From positions 1-59,592 of the forward strand of contig NZ_CALMFB010000073.1 of NCBI RefSeq assembly GCF_937863155.1: a DNA stretch of 59,592 nucleotides, in the 5' to 3' direction. The notes below the pieces were generated by a model that saw nothing but the letters and a program-made list of their open reading frames with translations, did no database searches and was not told where the DNA came from. Source of the stretch: an uncultured Brevundimonas sp. (lineage in GTDB: Bacteria > Pseudomonadota > Alphaproteobacteria > Caulobacterales > Caulobacteraceae). Of this stretch, positions 43,376 to 51,669 are shown piece after piece (position 1 is the first letter of the stretch; every line of letters starts with the position of its first letter). Both the position numbers and the translations under genes were made by a program.

Positions 43376-43942
43376 TCAAACGATATTGCGCGTGTATTCG
43401 GACTCGTCGGGATCAAGCCGCCGGATGCGGGCGGCGAGGAGGCTGGCGGCGATCCGCCACCGCGCATAGTAGGCATCTAGCCGATCGCCTTGGTCCGGCG
43501 TCTCCGTATCGATCATCGCTTCGCCCAGGCGTCGCAGGGGCGCGAGCCGGCGTCGGACCCGGATCAGACTTTCGACCAGGGGCTGACTTTCGCAGCGAGC
43601 GACGACATCCGCGATCCATCGATCAACCGATTCATCGGTCGCATCGGTCGGCCCCGGGACCGCGCAGTTGCGGGAGGCGAGCCGGACATGGGCGGCCTCC
43701 AGGTCGAGCAGCCCGACGATGTCCTCAAACGGCGCCGCGCGGGTGAAATACCCGAGGCCCCGCCGATCCTCGATCAGACCTTCGCCGCACAATCGCGAGA
43801 GCGCCTCTCGCACGGGACTTGTGCTGAGCTTGAGCGAGGCCGCGATGTCCGCGACCGACAGGTGTTGACCCGGCGCGAGACCGTCCTCGATCGCCGTTCG
43901 CAGACTGGCCATGGCCATACCGAAGGGATCACGCTGCCTCAT
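43376..43942 (-). CDS. GntR family (FadR-type, FCD) transcriptional regulator
   Basis: 188 residues. N-terminal winged HTH: ASLRTAIEDGLAPGQHLSVADIAASLKLSTSPVREALSRLCGEGLIEDRRGLGYFTRA, with SPVREAL as the GntR signature; the helical C-terminal part (LDLEAAHVRLASRN and onward) fits a shortened FCD effector domain. Upstream of and on the same strand as the precursor genes, so it probably controls the lasso operon. The effector may be a metabolite or peptide; unknown. Confidence 0.9.
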   Translation of the reverse strand: MRQRDPFGMAMASLRTAIEDGLAPGQHLSVADIAASLKLSTSPVREALSRLCGEGLIEDRRGLGYFTRAAPFEDIVGLLDLEAAHVRLASRNCAVPGPTDATDESVDRWIADVVARCESQPLVESLIRVRRRLAPLRRLGEAMIDTETPDQGDRLDAYYARWRIAASLLAARIRRLDPDESEYTRNIV

Positions 43943-44181
43943 CCGGGTCGCGGCGGATACGGCCGCCCTCCCCGTAGATAGACGACCGCCCTGTGAAGGG
44001 GCGCGCGCGCGGGTGAGTAGCGTCTAGGATGAGTTCCGCAATAATCTTGCGCCATGACCGCAGCTTTTACGTCGTTGATATTTCTACGCTTTCATTTGAC
44101 GCATGGCTGATGCATTTTTCAACCTGTAGGGGTAGGGAGTATAGCTCGCGTGATGTGGATGACCGGGGCATAGACCGACAG

Positions 44182-44664
44182 ATGGACTCCCAGCACCCCC
44201 TGACGCCGAACGCCGTCCTCTCCTCCAGCCTGCGCCTCATCCGTACGCACAGACGCATGCGAACGATCGACGTGGCCCAGGGAATGAATATGGCCCTGAG
44301 GTCGTACGAGCATTTCGAGTCCGGCGCGGGCCGGATCAACATCGAACGGATTCATCGCTTCGCTGAGGTCACCGACAGCGATCCTCACGGCATCCTGGCG
44401 GCCCTCGCGCTGGGTTCCCCGGACTTCGCCTTGCGGTGCGCCGACAACAAACTTGCGACCATTCTGGTCGTCGTCCTGCAGGAGTTCGACGAGGAAGCCG
44501 GCGACGCCATCAACGACCTCGACGCCCGCACCCTGATCAACACCTTCACCAAGACGCTTCGGGATCTGGCCGTCCAGTCCGTGCATCGTGATGCTGAAGC
44601 TGACGCCTGGCTTGAGGAACGTCGCGCCCGGCTGATGCGCCCGACACGCGACGATGCCGGCTGA
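44182..44664 (+). CDS. XRE-type HTH regulator of the ICE
   Basis: 160 residues from ATG 44182 (MDSQHPLTPNAVLSSSLRLIRTHRRM). HTH: LRLIRTHRRMRTIDVAQGMNMALRSYEHFESGAGRINIERIHRFAEVTDSDPHGILAAL. The C-terminal part (LRCADNKLATILVVVLQEFDEEAGDAINDLDARTLINTFTKTL) recurs in regulators next to transfer genes of alphaproteobacterial ICEs, as far as I recall. The frame can extend to 44029, but that leader is AT-rich and has no SD; it is more likely the regulatory gap. Probable repressor or switch for conjugation. Confidence 0.85.
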   Translation: MDSQHPLTPNAVLSSSLRLIRTHRRMRTIDVAQGMNMALRSYEHFESGAGRINIERIHRFAEVTDSDPHGILAALALGSPDFALRCADNKLATILVVVLQEFDEEAGDAINDLDARTLINTFTKTLRDLAVQSVHRDAEADAWLEERRARLMRPTRDDAG

Positions 44665-44673
44665 CCGAGAGAC

Positions 44674-44703
44674 CGGCCGTACACGGCCACCGTAGGTTTA
44701 CGG
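44674..44703. promoter_or_regulatory. Two inverted repeats upstream of the LuxR-type gene
   Basis: GGCCGT-AC-ACGGCC at 44675-44688 and CCGTA-GGTT-TACGG at 44690-44703 lie side by side between the XRE stop and the LuxR-type start. The first could terminate the XRE transcript; both could be operators for the XRE or LuxR-type regulators. No T-run is present. Confidence 0.45.
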
Positions 44704-44753
44704 CGCCAAGGTCACGGTCTTTCCAGACGCGCCTTGAGCGCCCTCCATAGGGC

Positions 44754-45017
44754 ATGTCCCTCACGCCGACACCGCCGGGCGCGCTCGCGTCGTCGATCGA
44801 CGCCCTGTCTGATCGACAGTTTGAGTGCCTGCTGCTGGCCGCCACGGGTCTCTCTTCGGCCGGGATTGCCGAGAAAATCGGCATTTCGCCGCGCACGGTG
44901 GACGAGCATCTGGCCGCAGCGTGCGAGGCGCTCAACGTGCGCACCCGCATCCAGGCCGTCGCGCGTCTCGCCAAGGTCACACGCGATCTCTCCGAACCCC
45001 GGTCCTTCCTACCGTAG
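44754..45017 (+). CDS. Small LuxR-type HTH regulator of the transfer region
   Basis: 87 residues, HTH only: LSDRQFECLLLAATGLSSAGIAEKIGISPRTVDEHLAAACEALNVRTRIQAVARLAKV. Same architecture and many identical residues (SPRTVD, VRTRI) as the protein at 33072-33314. Located between the XRE gene and virB1, so it probably controls the transfer operon. There is no ligand-binding or receiver domain, hence control must be by abundance or a partner. Confidence 0.85.
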   Translation: MSLTPTPPGALASSIDALSDRQFECLLLAATGLSSAGIAEKIGISPRTVDEHLAAACEALNVRTRIQAVARLAKVTRDLSEPRSFLP

Positions 45018-45093
45018 ATCTCCCACGGGGATTTCGCGGGTGGCCCGCAAAGCCTCGTCTCTGGTGAGGTGAAGCCTTCTCGAAGGAGGCTTT

Positions 45094-45711
45094 ATGCTCG
45101 AACTGGCCGCTGTTCTCGCCCTCTCGCAGGCCTGCGCCCCTTCGGTCGCGCCTGAAACGATCGCGGCGATCGCCCACGTCGAAAGCGGCTTCGACCCTCT
45201 GGCGATCGGCGTGAACCGGGGCGGGATAGCGCCAGCGCGCGCCCGCGACGCGAGCGAAGCGGCGCGCGTGGCCCGGGCCCTCCTGGCCCGCGGCGCCAAC
45301 ATCGATCTCGGCCTGGCCCAGATCAACAGCAGCAATCTGGGGTGGCTGCGTCTCTCGGTCGAGGACGCCTTTGATCCCTGCCGTAACCTGGCGGCGGCGG
45401 CGACCGTGCTGCGGGCCGGCTACCAAGTGTCGGGAGACGCCGCAGCCGACCGCCAGGCCGCGCTCAGGATCGCCCTGTCCCGCTACAACACCGGCGACGC
45501 CCGACGTGGATTCCGAAATGGCTACGTCTCCAAGGTCGAGGCCGCGGCGGTTCGGCTGCGGCTGGCCGCGCCCCCTGTCGCCCCGAGCCTGGTTGCTCCG
45601 GACCCCACCGAGCCCGATCCGACGCCGCCGGCGCCGCCGGCTCCCGCATGGGACATCTTCGGCCGCCAGCGTGCCGGCCTCGTCGTCTTTTCAATCTCAG
45701 TCGAACGGTGA
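45094..45711 (+). CDS. virB1: VirB1-like lytic transglycosylase
   Basis: 205 residues preceded by AGGAGG. SLT domain: ETIAAIAHVESGFDPLAIGVN with the catalytic Glu, IDLGLAQINSSNLGWLRLSVEDAFDPCRNLAAAATVL, and ALRIALSRYNTGDARRGFRNGYVSKV. The C-terminus is Pro-rich (EPDPTPPAPPAPAW). Opens peptidoglycan for T4SS assembly. First gene of the transfer operon. Confidence 0.92.
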   Translation: MLELAAVLALSQACAPSVAPETIAAIAHVESGFDPLAIGVNRGGIAPARARDASEAARVARALLARGANIDLGLAQINSSNLGWLRLSVEDAFDPCRNLAAAATVLRAGYQVSGDAAADRQAALRIALSRYNTGDARRGFRNGYVSKVEAAAVRLRLAAPPVAPSLVAPDPTEPDPTPPAPPAPAWDIFGRQRAGLVVFSISVER

Positions 45712-45716
45712 ACCCG

Positions 45717-46028
45717 ATGAGCCTGATCGCTTCCGCGCGCCGCCCTTCCCGCTCCTTCGCAGCGACCCTCTCCATCGCCCTGGCCGCGACGGCCCTCACA
45801 GCTCAGCCCGCCTTGGCGTCGGCGAACGTCGAGGGTCTGCTTCAGAACGTTGTCGACATGCTGACGGGAAACACTGCCCGTCTCCTGGCCGTCCTCGCGG
45901 TCGTGGTTGTCGGAATTCTCTGGATGTTCGGCCTGTTCGACCTGCGGCGAGCGGCGATCGTGGTGCTCGGCATCGTCGTGGTCTTCGGGGCCGCTGAAAT
46001 CGTCAATCTGATCACGGGCGGGTCCTGA
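45717..46028 (+). CDS. virB2: VirB2/TrbC-type pilin
   Basis: 103 residues from ATG 45717 (MSLIASARRPSRSF). Long signal sequence ending ALTAQPALA, then a mature part with two hydrophobic segments (TARLLAVLAVVVVGILWMFGLF, RRAAIVVLGIVVVFGAAEIVNLI) separated by a short basic loop, the VirB2/TrbC pilin design. Forms the conjugative pilus. Confidence 0.88.
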   Translation: MSLIASARRPSRSFAATLSIALAATALTAQPALASANVEGLLQNVVDMLTGNTARLLAVLAVVVVGILWMFGLFDLRRAAIVVLGIVVVFGAAEIVNLITGGS

Positions 46029-46210
46029 TGCCCGCGCCCGGCCAGCTCTTACTGATCGGAACGGTATCGGTGCTTCTGGCTCTCTGCCTGGCGCTGGGAC
46101 TCGGACTCATCGGTCCGAAGCGGTTCGCCCAGCTGATAGGCGGCGGCGCCTGCGGGATCACGCTCGTCTGCACGGGCATCTGGCTTGCCGATGGAGGCGG
46201 GCATGGCTGA
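46028..46210 (+). CDS. Small membrane protein between virB2 and virB3
   Basis: 60 residues; two hydrophobic segments (LLLIGTVSVLLALCLALGLGLIG and IGGGACGITLVCTGIWLA). The ATG overlaps the virB2 stop (TGATG) and the stop overlaps the virB3 start, so it is translated in the operon. Not a named VirB component; possibly a pilus-channel accessory protein. Confidence 0.7.
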   Translation: MPAPGQLLLIGTVSVLLALCLALGLGLIGPKRFAQLIGGGACGITLVCTGIWLADGGGHG

Positions 46211-46538
46211 GGAGCGCCTGACGGAGGATCCCTTGTTCCTCGCCTGCACACGGCCAGCGATGGTGATGGGCGTGCCGATGGAGGCGATGGGCGTCAACGT
46301 CATCCTATCCGGCGTGGTCTTCCTCGTCGGAGGAAGCCTGCTCTACCTCCTCGTCGCGCCGGCCCTCCATCTAGTGTTCCGCGCCATCTGCCGCGCGGAC
46401 CACAACGCCTTTCGCCTCCTCTTCGTCTATGTCGACACCAAGGGACGTAGCCGCAACGGCGCCCTGTGGGGCGGCAGTTCCGTCTCGCCCCTACCCCTTG
46501 TTCGTCGCTACCGGCCGTCGGAGCTCGTCCGTGGCTGA
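46203..46538 (+). CDS. virB3: VirB3-type inner-membrane T4SS protein
   Basis: 111 residues from ATG 46203 (MAEERLTEDPLFLACTRPAMVMGVPMEAM). The N-terminal LTEDPLFLACTRPAM...GV pattern and hydrophobic segment VILSGVVFLVGGSLLYLLVAPAL are VirB3 hallmarks, as is the position directly before virB4. Overlaps virB4 by 8 bases. Confidence 0.88.
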   Translation: MAEERLTEDPLFLACTRPAMVMGVPMEAMGVNVILSGVVFLVGGSLLYLLVAPALHLVFRAICRADHNAFRLLFVYVDTKGRSRNGALWGGSSVSPLPLVRRYRPSELVRG

Positions 46539-48906
46539 CGACAGAATCTCTCCGACCCGTCTGAGGCGCGAGACCGCGGTCGGTTCACAGCTGCCGTATG
46601 CCCGGCATGTGAACGACCATGTCGTCGCCCTCGACAGCGGCGCCCTGATGCTGGTGTTCCAGATCGACGGTGCGAGCTTCGAGACCGCCGACGCCCGCGA
46701 CCTCAACGACTGGCACATCAAACTGAACCAGGCCTGGCGCAACCTGGCCGACGACCGGCTGGCCATCTGGCACCACATCGTCCGGCGGGAGGTCGCCCCC
46801 GCGACCTCCGAGGGATATCGGTCAGAGTTCGCCGCCGGACTGGCCGCGGATTACGAAGCCCGCATGGCTGGCCGCCGGCTCTGGGTGAACGAGCTGTTTG
46901 TCACCCTGGTCCTGCACCCGGGGCGGGACGGCGCCGACCGCGCCGCCGCCCTGATGCGACGTTTGCGGCGAGCCCGCCGGGACGACGGCGAGATGATGAC
47001 GGCGCAGGTCCGACGGCTGGAGGACGCCGGCCGTGACCTCGCCCAGTATCTGGATCGCTACACGCCCAGACAGCTGGGTCTCTTCGAGCGCAACGGTCTT
47101 TGGTTCTCGGAGCCACTGGAGATCATGGCCCTGATCCTGACAGGACGGCGCTCTCCCACGCCCCTCGTCTACGGCCACCTCGGCGCCGCCGCTTACACCG
47201 TTCGCGCTATCTTCGGACGGGAGACGCTCGAGTTGAGGGACACGGCGGGAGAACGGTTCGGCGGCATCCTCGCGATCAAGGAATACCCTGCGACGACACG
47301 CCCCGGCCTCTGGGACGCTTTGCTCAATGCCCGTTTCGGCTTCGTCATGGCGCAGTCGTTCGCCTTCCTCTCCAAGCCGGCGGCTCGGGCCGTCATGGAG
47401 CGAAAGCAGAACCAGATGGTGTCGGCCCGCGATCGCGCCGGGTCCCAGATCGAGGGGCTGTCGGACGCTCTGGACGATCTGGTGAGCAACCGCTTCGTCA
47501 TGGGTGAGCACCAGGCCTCGGTTCTCGTCCACGGCGACACGCCTGCCGATCTCGCAGACCATCTCTCTAAAGCGCGCGCTATTCTGGCGGACTCCGGCCT
47601 GGTCGTGGCGCGCGAAGACCTCGGACTCGAAGCGGCGTTCTGGGCCCAGTTTCCCGGGGTCTTCGCCAAGCGGACTCGGCCCGCGGCGATCACCTCGCGC
47701 AACTTCGCCGCCCTGGCCCCGCTGCATGCTCATCCGGTGGGAAAGGCGGACGGCAACCACTGGGGACCGGCGGTCGCCCGCCTGCGGACCACGGCTGGTT
47801 CGCCGTTCCATTTCAACTTCCATGTCGGCGATCTGGGACACACCTTCATCTGCGGGCCGTCCGGTTCGGGCAAGACGGTGATCCAGAACTTCATGCTGGC
47901 CCAGCTTGAGCGGTTCGGCACCCAGCAGATCTTCATCGACAAGGATCGCGGCTCCGAGATTTTCGTCAGGGCGAGCGGCGGGACCTACCTCGCCCTGCGC
48001 AACGGAGAGCCAACCGGCTTCGCCCCTTTCAAGGCGCTCTCGCCGAATGCGGCCAACCGATCGTTCCTGATACGGTTGATCCGCACCCTGGTCTCTCGTC
48101 CCGATGACGCCCTGACGGTCGCTCAGGCGCGAGCTATCGACGAGGGCGTCCGAGCCCTGGAGGCCCTGCCGCGCGAACGCCGCTCGATCGCAGCCCTGAG
48201 AAGTCTGCTCGGTCAGGCCGACGCCGGCGGGATCGGCGGGCGGCTGGAGCGATGGCAGAAGGGCGGACCTTTGGGCTGGGTCCTCGATAACGACGAGGAT
48301 GCGATCAGCCTCGACACCCGGTTCGCCGGCTTCGACATGACCCATGTGCTGGATCACGAGGAGGTCCGCCCCCCGGCGATGCTCTATCTCTTCCACCGCA
48401 TCACCGAGCGCGTCGATGGTCGGCGGCTGGTCCTGGACATCGATGAGTTCTGGAAAGCCCTCGGCGATCCAGCCTTCACCGATCTCGCGCAGGACGGGTT
48501 GAAGACCTGGCGGAAGCAGAACGCCTTCATGGTCTTCGGGACCCAATCCCCGGCCGACGCCCTGCGCTCGCCGATCGCCCACGCCATTCTTGAACAGTGC
48601 GCGACGAAGATTTTCCTCCCCAACGCCCACGGACAGGCGCGCGACTACATTGAAGGCTTCGGACTGACGCGGGAGGAGTTCCGGCTCGTTCGCGAAGAGC
48701 TTACGCCGGAGTCGCACCGGTTCCTCGTCAAACAGGGCCACGACAGTGTGGTCGTCGAGCTCGACCTCGCGGGTCTGGACGACGCCCTGGCCATCCTCTC
48801 GGGCCGCGCCGAGACCGTCGCCCTTCTGGACCGGATCCGCGTCGAGGTCGGAGACGACTACGCGCAATGGCGCGCGCCTTTCCACGCCCAAAGGAGAGTC
48901 CCATGA
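46531..48906 (+). CDS. virB4: VirB4-type T4SS ATPase
   Basis: 791 residues from GTG 46531. CagE/TrbE/VirB domain in the N-terminal half, then the ATPase: FHVGDLGHTFICGPSGSGKTVIQNFML (Walker A), QQIFIDKDRGSEIFVRASGGTYLAL, and VLDIDEFWKALGDPAFTDLAQDGLKTWRKQNAFMVFGTQSP (Walker B and sensor). Energises pilus and channel assembly. A longer frame from 46429 only overlaps virB3. Confidence 0.95.
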   Translation: MADDRISPTRLRRETAVGSQLPYARHVNDHVVALDSGALMLVFQIDGASFETADARDLNDWHIKLNQAWRNLADDRLAIWHHIVRREVAPATSEGYRSEFAAGLAADYEARMAGRRLWVNELFVTLVLHPGRDGADRAAALMRRLRRARRDDGEMMTAQVRRLEDAGRDLAQYLDRYTPRQLGLFERNGLWFSEPLEIMALILTGRRSPTPLVYGHLGAAAYTVRAIFGRETLELRDTAGERFGGILAIKEYPATTRPGLWDALLNARFGFVMAQSFAFLSKPAARAVMERKQNQMVSARDRAGSQIEGLSDALDDLVSNRFVMGEHQASVLVHGDTPADLADHLSKARAILADSGLVVAREDLGLEAAFWAQFPGVFAKRTRPAAITSRNFAALAPLHAHPVGKADGNHWGPAVARLRTTAGSPFHFNFHVGDLGHTFICGPSGSGKTVIQNFMLAQLERFGTQQIFIDKDRGSEIFVRASGGTYLALRNGEPTGFAPFKALSPNAANRSFLIRLIRTLVSRPDDALTVAQARAIDEGVRALEALPRERRSIAALRSLLGQADAGGIGGRLERWQKGGPLGWVLDNDEDAISLDTRFAGFDMTHVLDHEEVRPPAMLYLFHRITERVDGRRLVLDIDEFWKALGDPAFTDLAQDGLKTWRKQNAFMVFGTQSPADALRSPIAHAILEQCATKIFLPNAHGQARDYIEGFGLTREEFRLVREELTPESHRFLVKQGHDSVVVELDLAGLDDALAILSGRAETVALLDRIRVEVGDDYAQWRAPFHAQRRVP

Positions 48907-49634
48907 CCGTGCATCGTCTGGCGGCGTCCGTCGCCTTCGCCTCCGCTCTGGCATTCGCCGCACCGGCCGCTCACGCCCAATATGTCGTCCATGACCCACG
49001 CGCCTTGGTCCAGATGATCGAGGACGCGCGGACCAGTCTTAAGCAGCTTCAGGCACTGCAGGCGCAGATCGAGGAGCAGCGCGCCCTGTTTGAAAGTCTC
49101 AACGACCTCTCTGACGTGAATGATCTGGCCCAGGCGCTGGGCCTTCCTGAAGTTCGTAACCCCCTTCCCGACAGCCGCGCCCTGCGAGCCGCCGCCGAAG
49201 GTGATCTGACCGCCCTAGGCGCGCTGGCCGAACGGGCCGATGCGATAAGGCGGGAGACCCGCCTGTTCACGCCGTCAGACGGCGACCTGTCCGAGGCTGA
49301 CGCCTATTATCGCGACAGCCTCGAGCGGGCCGGCGCGCGAACTGCCCGGGATCTGGCGATCGGCGAGGCGGTCGGCGAAGCCTCAGACCGGCGGCTCGAG
49401 GGACTGGAGACCTTGCGTCGAGCCCTAGACACCGCGCCTAACGCACGGGCGGTGATGGATCTCGAGGCCCGGCTGGCCGCCGAACAGGCGTTGATCCAGA
49501 ACGAACAGCTTCGCCTGCAGGGTCTTGCGGTCACTCAGGCGGCCGAGGCGCGGCTCGAGGAACAGAGACAGCGTGAGCGCGCCGAGGCCGCCCGGGCCGC
49601 GCGCCAGGCGGCCTATGAGCGGGCCTTCCAGTGA
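48903..49634 (+). CDS. virB5: VirB5/TrbJ-type T4SS protein
   Basis: 243 residues from ATG 48903, overlapping the virB4 stop. Signal peptide (AASVAFASALAFAAPAAHA), then extended coiled helices: YVVHDPRALVQMIEDARTSLKQLQALQAQIEEQRALFESL and a long Ala/Arg/Glu-rich C-terminal helix. This is the TrbJ/VirB5 layout; VirB5 is the minor pilus-tip component. Confidence 0.85.
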   Translation: MTVHRLAASVAFASALAFAAPAAHAQYVVHDPRALVQMIEDARTSLKQLQALQAQIEEQRALFESLNDLSDVNDLAQALGLPEVRNPLPDSRALRAAAEGDLTALGALAERADAIRRETRLFTPSDGDLSEADAYYRDSLERAGARTARDLAIGEAVGEASDRRLEGLETLRRALDTAPNARAVMDLEARLAAEQALIQNEQLRLQGLAVTQAAEARLEEQRQRERAEAARAARQAAYERAFQ

Positions 49635-49870
49635 CCCGTGTGCGCACACTCCAGGTCGGAGCCTTCAGTGTTCTGACCCTCGTCGCCTGTTCCTCGCCGG
49701 AACGGGACGCCGCTGCGTTCGCCGCCGACCCCGAAGCGGCCGTGCGCACCGTCGCGGAGTGCGAAGCCGGCGCCCGGCGCTCCGACTGCGAGGCGGCGCG
49801 TGAAGGTCTCGCCGAGGCGCGACGTCAGGAGCGGATGGACGCCTACGCCCACACATTCGGCGAGCCCTGA
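49631..49870 (+). CDS. EexN-like entry-exclusion lipoprotein
   Basis: 79 residues, GTG start overlapping the virB5 stop. Lipobox LVAC at residues 17-20 (FSVLTLVACSSPE), then two conserved Cys in VAECEAGARRSDCEAAREGLAEA, the short EexN pattern. In pKM101-type systems the homologous position (after virB5) encodes the entry-exclusion protein that blocks redundant transfer between like donors. Confidence 0.8.
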   Translation: MTRVRTLQVGAFSVLTLVACSSPERDAAAFAADPEAAVRTVAECEAGARRSDCEAAREGLAEARRQERMDAYAHTFGEP

Positions 49871-49872
49871 CC

Positions 49873-50793
49873 ATGTCGTTCCGCGTCTTCGAGCCCAGCT
49901 ACGACTTCATCGACGAACGTCTGAACGTGTTCCTCGGAGACCGTCTTTCATCGGTCATCGCCGAAGTCGACGGGCCGCTGCGCGTCGCCCTGCTTTTCTA
50001 TGTCGTGCTCTACGGCGTCGCCATTCTGCGCGGCGCGATCGCCGAACCCGTGATGGATTTCGCCGTCCGGTCCATAAAGCTGGCCCTGCTCTACGCACTC
50101 GCAACAACGCCCGCGTACTCCACGTTCGTCACCGAGCCGCTTTTCACCAGCATGCCCAACGCCCTTACCCGGGCGGTAAGCGGGTCCGAGACGCCGAGCG
50201 TCGGAGCGGCGTTCGACCAGTTCTTCGCCTATGCCGCCTGGCTGGGCGAGGACATCTCGCGCGACGCGTCAGCCTTCAATCCCGCGCCCTATATCGTCGC
50301 CGCCGCTGTATTCATCATCGGGGCCCTGGCGGCGGCACTCGGCTTCGGCGTGGTTCTCATCGCCAAACTGGCCCTCGCCCTGCTCGTCACCCTCGGGCCG
50401 ATCTTCATCGCCTGCGCCCTGTTCGACGCCACGCGGCGCTACTTCTTCGGCTGGCTGAGCCAAGCCGTGAACTACCTGGTCCTCTTCGCCCTGATCATCG
50501 TCATCTTCCAGCTGGTCCTGTCGCTGGTGCGCGATCAGTGGGGAACGATCCAGGGATCCGACCCCATGATCGGCGGTCTGATCTTCATCGCCCTGTGCCT
50601 CCTGGGCGCTATCTTCTTCCTCCAGACCCCCGCCATCGCCGCCGGCGTCGCGGGCGGCGCGAGCGCCGGCCTCGCCGACTTCGCTAACGCCGCCGCCCTC
50701 GGCTCGGGTTCGTCCGGACGCGCCCGTGGCCCGCTGGAAGCCAGCCGTCAGCCGCCGAAAGGCGGCGGCACCATCCGACCCAACGGAGCCTGA
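49873..50793 (+). CDS. virB6: VirB6-type polytopic T4SS protein
   Basis: 306 residues with about six membrane segments (RVALLFYVVLYGVAILRGAI, KLALLYALATTPAYSTFV, IVAAAVFIIGALAAALGFGVVLIAKLALALLVTLGPIFIACALF, LSQAVNYLVLFALIIVIFQLVLSLV, GGLIFIALCLLGAIFFLQTPAIAAGVAGG). The LALALLVTLGPIFIxxxLF block is the VirB6/TrbL signature. Forms part of the inner-membrane channel. Confidence 0.92.
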   Translation: MSFRVFEPSYDFIDERLNVFLGDRLSSVIAEVDGPLRVALLFYVVLYGVAILRGAIAEPVMDFAVRSIKLALLYALATTPAYSTFVTEPLFTSMPNALTRAVSGSETPSVGAAFDQFFAYAAWLGEDISRDASAFNPAPYIVAAAVFIIGALAAALGFGVVLIAKLALALLVTLGPIFIACALFDATRRYFFGWLSQAVNYLVLFALIIVIFQLVLSLVRDQWGTIQGSDPMIGGLIFIALCLLGAIFFLQTPAIAAGVAGGASAGLADFANAAALGSGSSGRARGPLEASRQPPKGGGTIRPNGA

Positions 50794-50794
50794 C

Positions 50795-50989
50795 ATGAGC
50801 CTTCGCCTGCTTTTGATCCTGTGTGGCCTGCTGGCCGGGTGCGCCACAGCAGGAGACGACAAGCCTCCGACCTGCGACGGGCTTGATCGCCGCCCTGCCA
50901 ATCCACACGGCTCTGTCCTCCTTCCCTCGCCGTCCGCGCCATCCCCAGCGCCAGCCTCGGCCGCTCCGTCCGCGGGAGGTTGCACATGA
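50795..50989 (+). CDS. virB7: VirB7-like small lipoprotein
   Basis: 64 residues. Signal and lipobox LLAGC (LILCGLLAGCATAGDD), then a Pro/Ala/Ser-rich tail ending in GGCT, with an extra Cys in PTCDG. Size, Cys content and position between virB6 and virB8 fit VirB7, which pairs with VirB9 in the outer-membrane core complex. Confidence 0.8.
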   Translation: MSLRLLLILCGLLAGCATAGDDKPPTCDGLDRRPANPHGSVLLPSPSAPSPAPASAAPSAGGCT

Positions 50990-51669
50990 GCGGCGTTCCA
51001 TCGGACGAACTGAAGCGCTACTTCGCCGACGCGAGGCGCTGGGATCAGGATCGGCTGGCCGGCGCCCTCCGATCCCGACGGTTAGCCTGGGCGGCGGCCG
51101 GCGTGGCCGGGGCGCTCGCGATCGCGGCGACTGCGGCCGTGACCTTCCTGACCCCGCTGAAGACCAGCGAACCTTTCGTCATCCGGGTCGACCAGGCGAC
51201 GGGCTCCGTCGATGTCGTCCGGGGCTTGTCCACCGAGAACGGCCCGCTGCGCTACGAAGAGGCTGTCAGCAAATACTTCCTCGGCCAATACGTCAGGAGC
51301 CGGGAAGGCTACCTCGATCCGGCGGCCGAGGAGGCGTTCCGTCAAGTGTCGATCCTGTCGGGCCCGGGCGAACAAAGGCGCTGGGCTGACCTGTACAGGG
51401 GCTCGAATCCGGAAAGTCCGCAGAACCTGTACGGCCGGGACGGCGAGGCGGTGGTGTCGATCCGGGCCATCGGCTTCATCAACGACGACGTGGCCAATGT
51501 GCGCTTTCGCCGGACGGTCCGGCAGGCCCAGCAGATCACCGAGACTGACTGGATCGCCACGATCGCTTTCACCTACACACGCGCGCCGATGTCGGAATCC
51601 GATCGCCTCAGGAACCCGCTCGGCTTCCAGGTGACGTCCTACCGCGCCGACCCGGAGGTCATCCGATGA
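50986..51669 (+). CDS. virB8: VirB8-type T4SS assembly protein
   Basis: 227 residues from ATG 50986. Cytoplasmic start, one span (AWAAAGVAGALAIAATAAVTFL), then the NTF2-like periplasmic domain with EPFVIRVDQATGSVDVVRGL, EAVSKYFLGQYVRSREGYL, NPESPQNLYG and WIATIAFTYTRAPMSESDRLRNPLGFQVTSYR. The last block is strongly conserved in VirB8. Overlaps virB9 by 4 bases. Confidence 0.93.
   Translation: MSGVPSDELKRYFADARRWDQDRLAGALRSRRLAWAAAGVAGALAIAATAAVTFLTPLKTSEPFVIRVDQATGSVDVVRGLSTENGPLRYEEAVSKYFLGQYVRSREGYLDPAAEEAFRQVSILSGPGEQRRWADLYRGSNPESPQNLYGRDGEAVVSIRAIGFINDDVANVRFRRTVRQAQQITETDWIATIAFTYTRAPMSESDRLRNPLGFQVTSYRADPEVIR

Noticed and set aside
46822-48999. 725-residue open frame on the - strand
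   Set aside because: Antisense to virB4, a well-supported gene.
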